Part shown: positions 63,035 through 64,000 of the stretch, piece by piece
Position numbering within the stretch: the stretch's first letter is position 1
Layout of the letters: each line of letters starts with the position of its first letter
DNA from: Leptodactylus fallax
Lineage: Eukaryota > Chordata > Amphibia > Anura > Leptodactylidae
DNA: 64,000 nucleotides
Assembly: GCA_947044405.1 (NCBI GenBank)
Contig: CAMRHE010000157.1
Location: 3,672,501-3,736,500, forward strand
Direction: 5' to 3'
Program-made: the position numbers and the translations under genes
The notes under the pieces: model-generated
The model's input: only the letters and a program-made list of their open reading frames with translations
What the model was told of the DNA's origin: nothing
Database searches by the model: none

Positions 63035-64000
63035 GTATGTACAATCTCTATAAAACCTGTCTAACAGTCTATCCACAGTTTTAACAATTGCTTCCTAAAA
63101 TTAGCATAAAATATTTCCTTTACTGGTAAAACATTATCCAAAGTCTAAAAATGTGAATGCTTACTAAAATTGTTAAAGAAATGTTGCCCATTATAGAATT
63201 TTTGCCTTCTATCTTTCCGTCATCACGCTATATAATATTATTTCGATTGGTGGGTTGTGGGCCCACTGTGCTGCTAAACCAGTTTGATTTTGGGCCACTT
63301 ATAAGGTCAATATCTAAGCAGACTCTCTGGGATTCAACTTTTAACTTCTGTACAAGGACATGAATTTGCTATGGGAAGTCTGCCAAGTTGCAATCTCATG
63401 AGGTGGTCCAAATATTGGTAGCCCAGTGAGTCAAAGGAGGCCACTGCAAAGCAGGCAACCAAGATAAAAATCAGTTCTAGGCAGATGGTCAGGGCAGGTG
63501 GCTACGGTTCAGTGATCAGGTCAAAGTAGGTGGTCAAGACAGAAAGCAAGAAATCAGTGGTTAGGTACAATCCAAGGGTGAGAAACATGCATCTAACAGG
63601 ACAGGAATAACAGAAAGAAGCATGATGAGAAGCAAGCCAATGATAGGGTCAAAACACAGGTCAGAACAGATAACAAACACACATTACAGAAGTTTAGCAC
63701 ACTAAATCTATGCTCAAGGAAGAGACTGGAAAGTAAAGATGATTTTTAGCCCCTCAGATAAACAGGGAAAGGCTGGGGAAGGATAACAGGTGAGCACATT
63801 GACTCATTAAGTAACAGAGAAGGAGGTCACAGCAACCGTACCAGCAGGTCCATAGCAGCATTAACAGCAGAAAAGGTACGAAAATAGCAGCATTGGAAGC
63901 ACATGGTCCAAAGGTAACCAGGCGATGAAGCCTGCTAGGAGTAGTGGTAAGACGGTAGTTGCAGACTGCCCTTATTACAATTATATCACATGGGCTTTAG
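63035..64000 (+). other. Intron 15 of copy B, to the window edge
   Basis: Matches intron 15 of copy A. By that alignment exon 16 should start a little beyond the right edge (about 64.2 kb). No exon is present here. Confidence 0.8.

Larger units (their letters stand above)
62346..64000 (+). repeat. Segmental duplication, copy B (partner 5634-7240)
   Basis: Collinear with 5634-7240, including exon 15 and the repeat-like purine-rich part of intron 15. Exon 15 starts are 56,746 bp apart. Confidence 0.9.

Noticed and set aside
5634..64000. Copies A and B as one gene with a 25-kb intron
   Set aside because: Copy A has a stop and poly(A) signal; copy B has its own promoter and start codon, and exon 15 is present in both.

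Overview
The window is vertebrate nuclear DNA, most likely from a frog. The genes have many short exons split by GT-AG introns, the base composition is AT-rich, and the repeat load is a typical amphibian mix: Tc1/mariner, GIY-YIG Penelope-like elements (PLEs), hAT elements with 8-bp target duplications, L2/Rex1-like LINEs and many palindromic MITEs. The species assignment is an inference from this content.

The only host genes I can support are two tandem copies of aminopeptidase N (ANPEP/CD13, an M1 zinc metallopeptidase), both on the + strand. Copy A (6197-16828) enters from beyond the left edge and shows its last six exons (numbered 15-20 against copy B and the human protein), a stop codon and a poly(A) signal at 17791. 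Copy B starts at 41707, behind a TATA box and an HNF1-like site, and shows exons 1-15 before leaving the right edge. Copy B carries the catalytic parts (GAMEN, HEIAH, distal Glu, transition-state Tyr); copy A carries the C-terminal helical domain. Exon 15 and its flanking introns occur in both copies (5634-7240 and 62346-64000, offset 56.7 kb), so the locus arose by a segmental duplication of about 57 kb. Added together, the visible exons would code about 979 residues, close to the usual length of the family.

Layout. 1-5630: Tc1-like element with an open DD34E transposase, split by a PLE in its 5' leader. 5634-17815: 3' half of ANPEP copy A with repeat-filled introns; intron 19 holds a near-perfect hammerhead ribozyme in sense orientation. 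17816-41590: intergenic, with two hAT elements (21240-27089 and 30232-32654), PLE and Tc1 fossils, SINE-like repeats, satellites and MITEs. 41594-64000: promoter and 15 exons of ANPEP copy B; intron 7 holds a PLE bounded by inverted 80-bp repeats with a LINE inside it, and intron 13 holds a second LINE of the same family in the opposite orientation.

The most interesting layer is a set of hammerhead ribozymes and hammerhead-like cores (15968-16014 near-perfect; 1600-1640 in the PLE; 40200-40224, 40328-40356 and 29572-29600 degenerate), several tied to PLE remains or to inverted-repeat elements. All coordinates were read by eye from the sequence; no alignments, folding programs or database searches were run.
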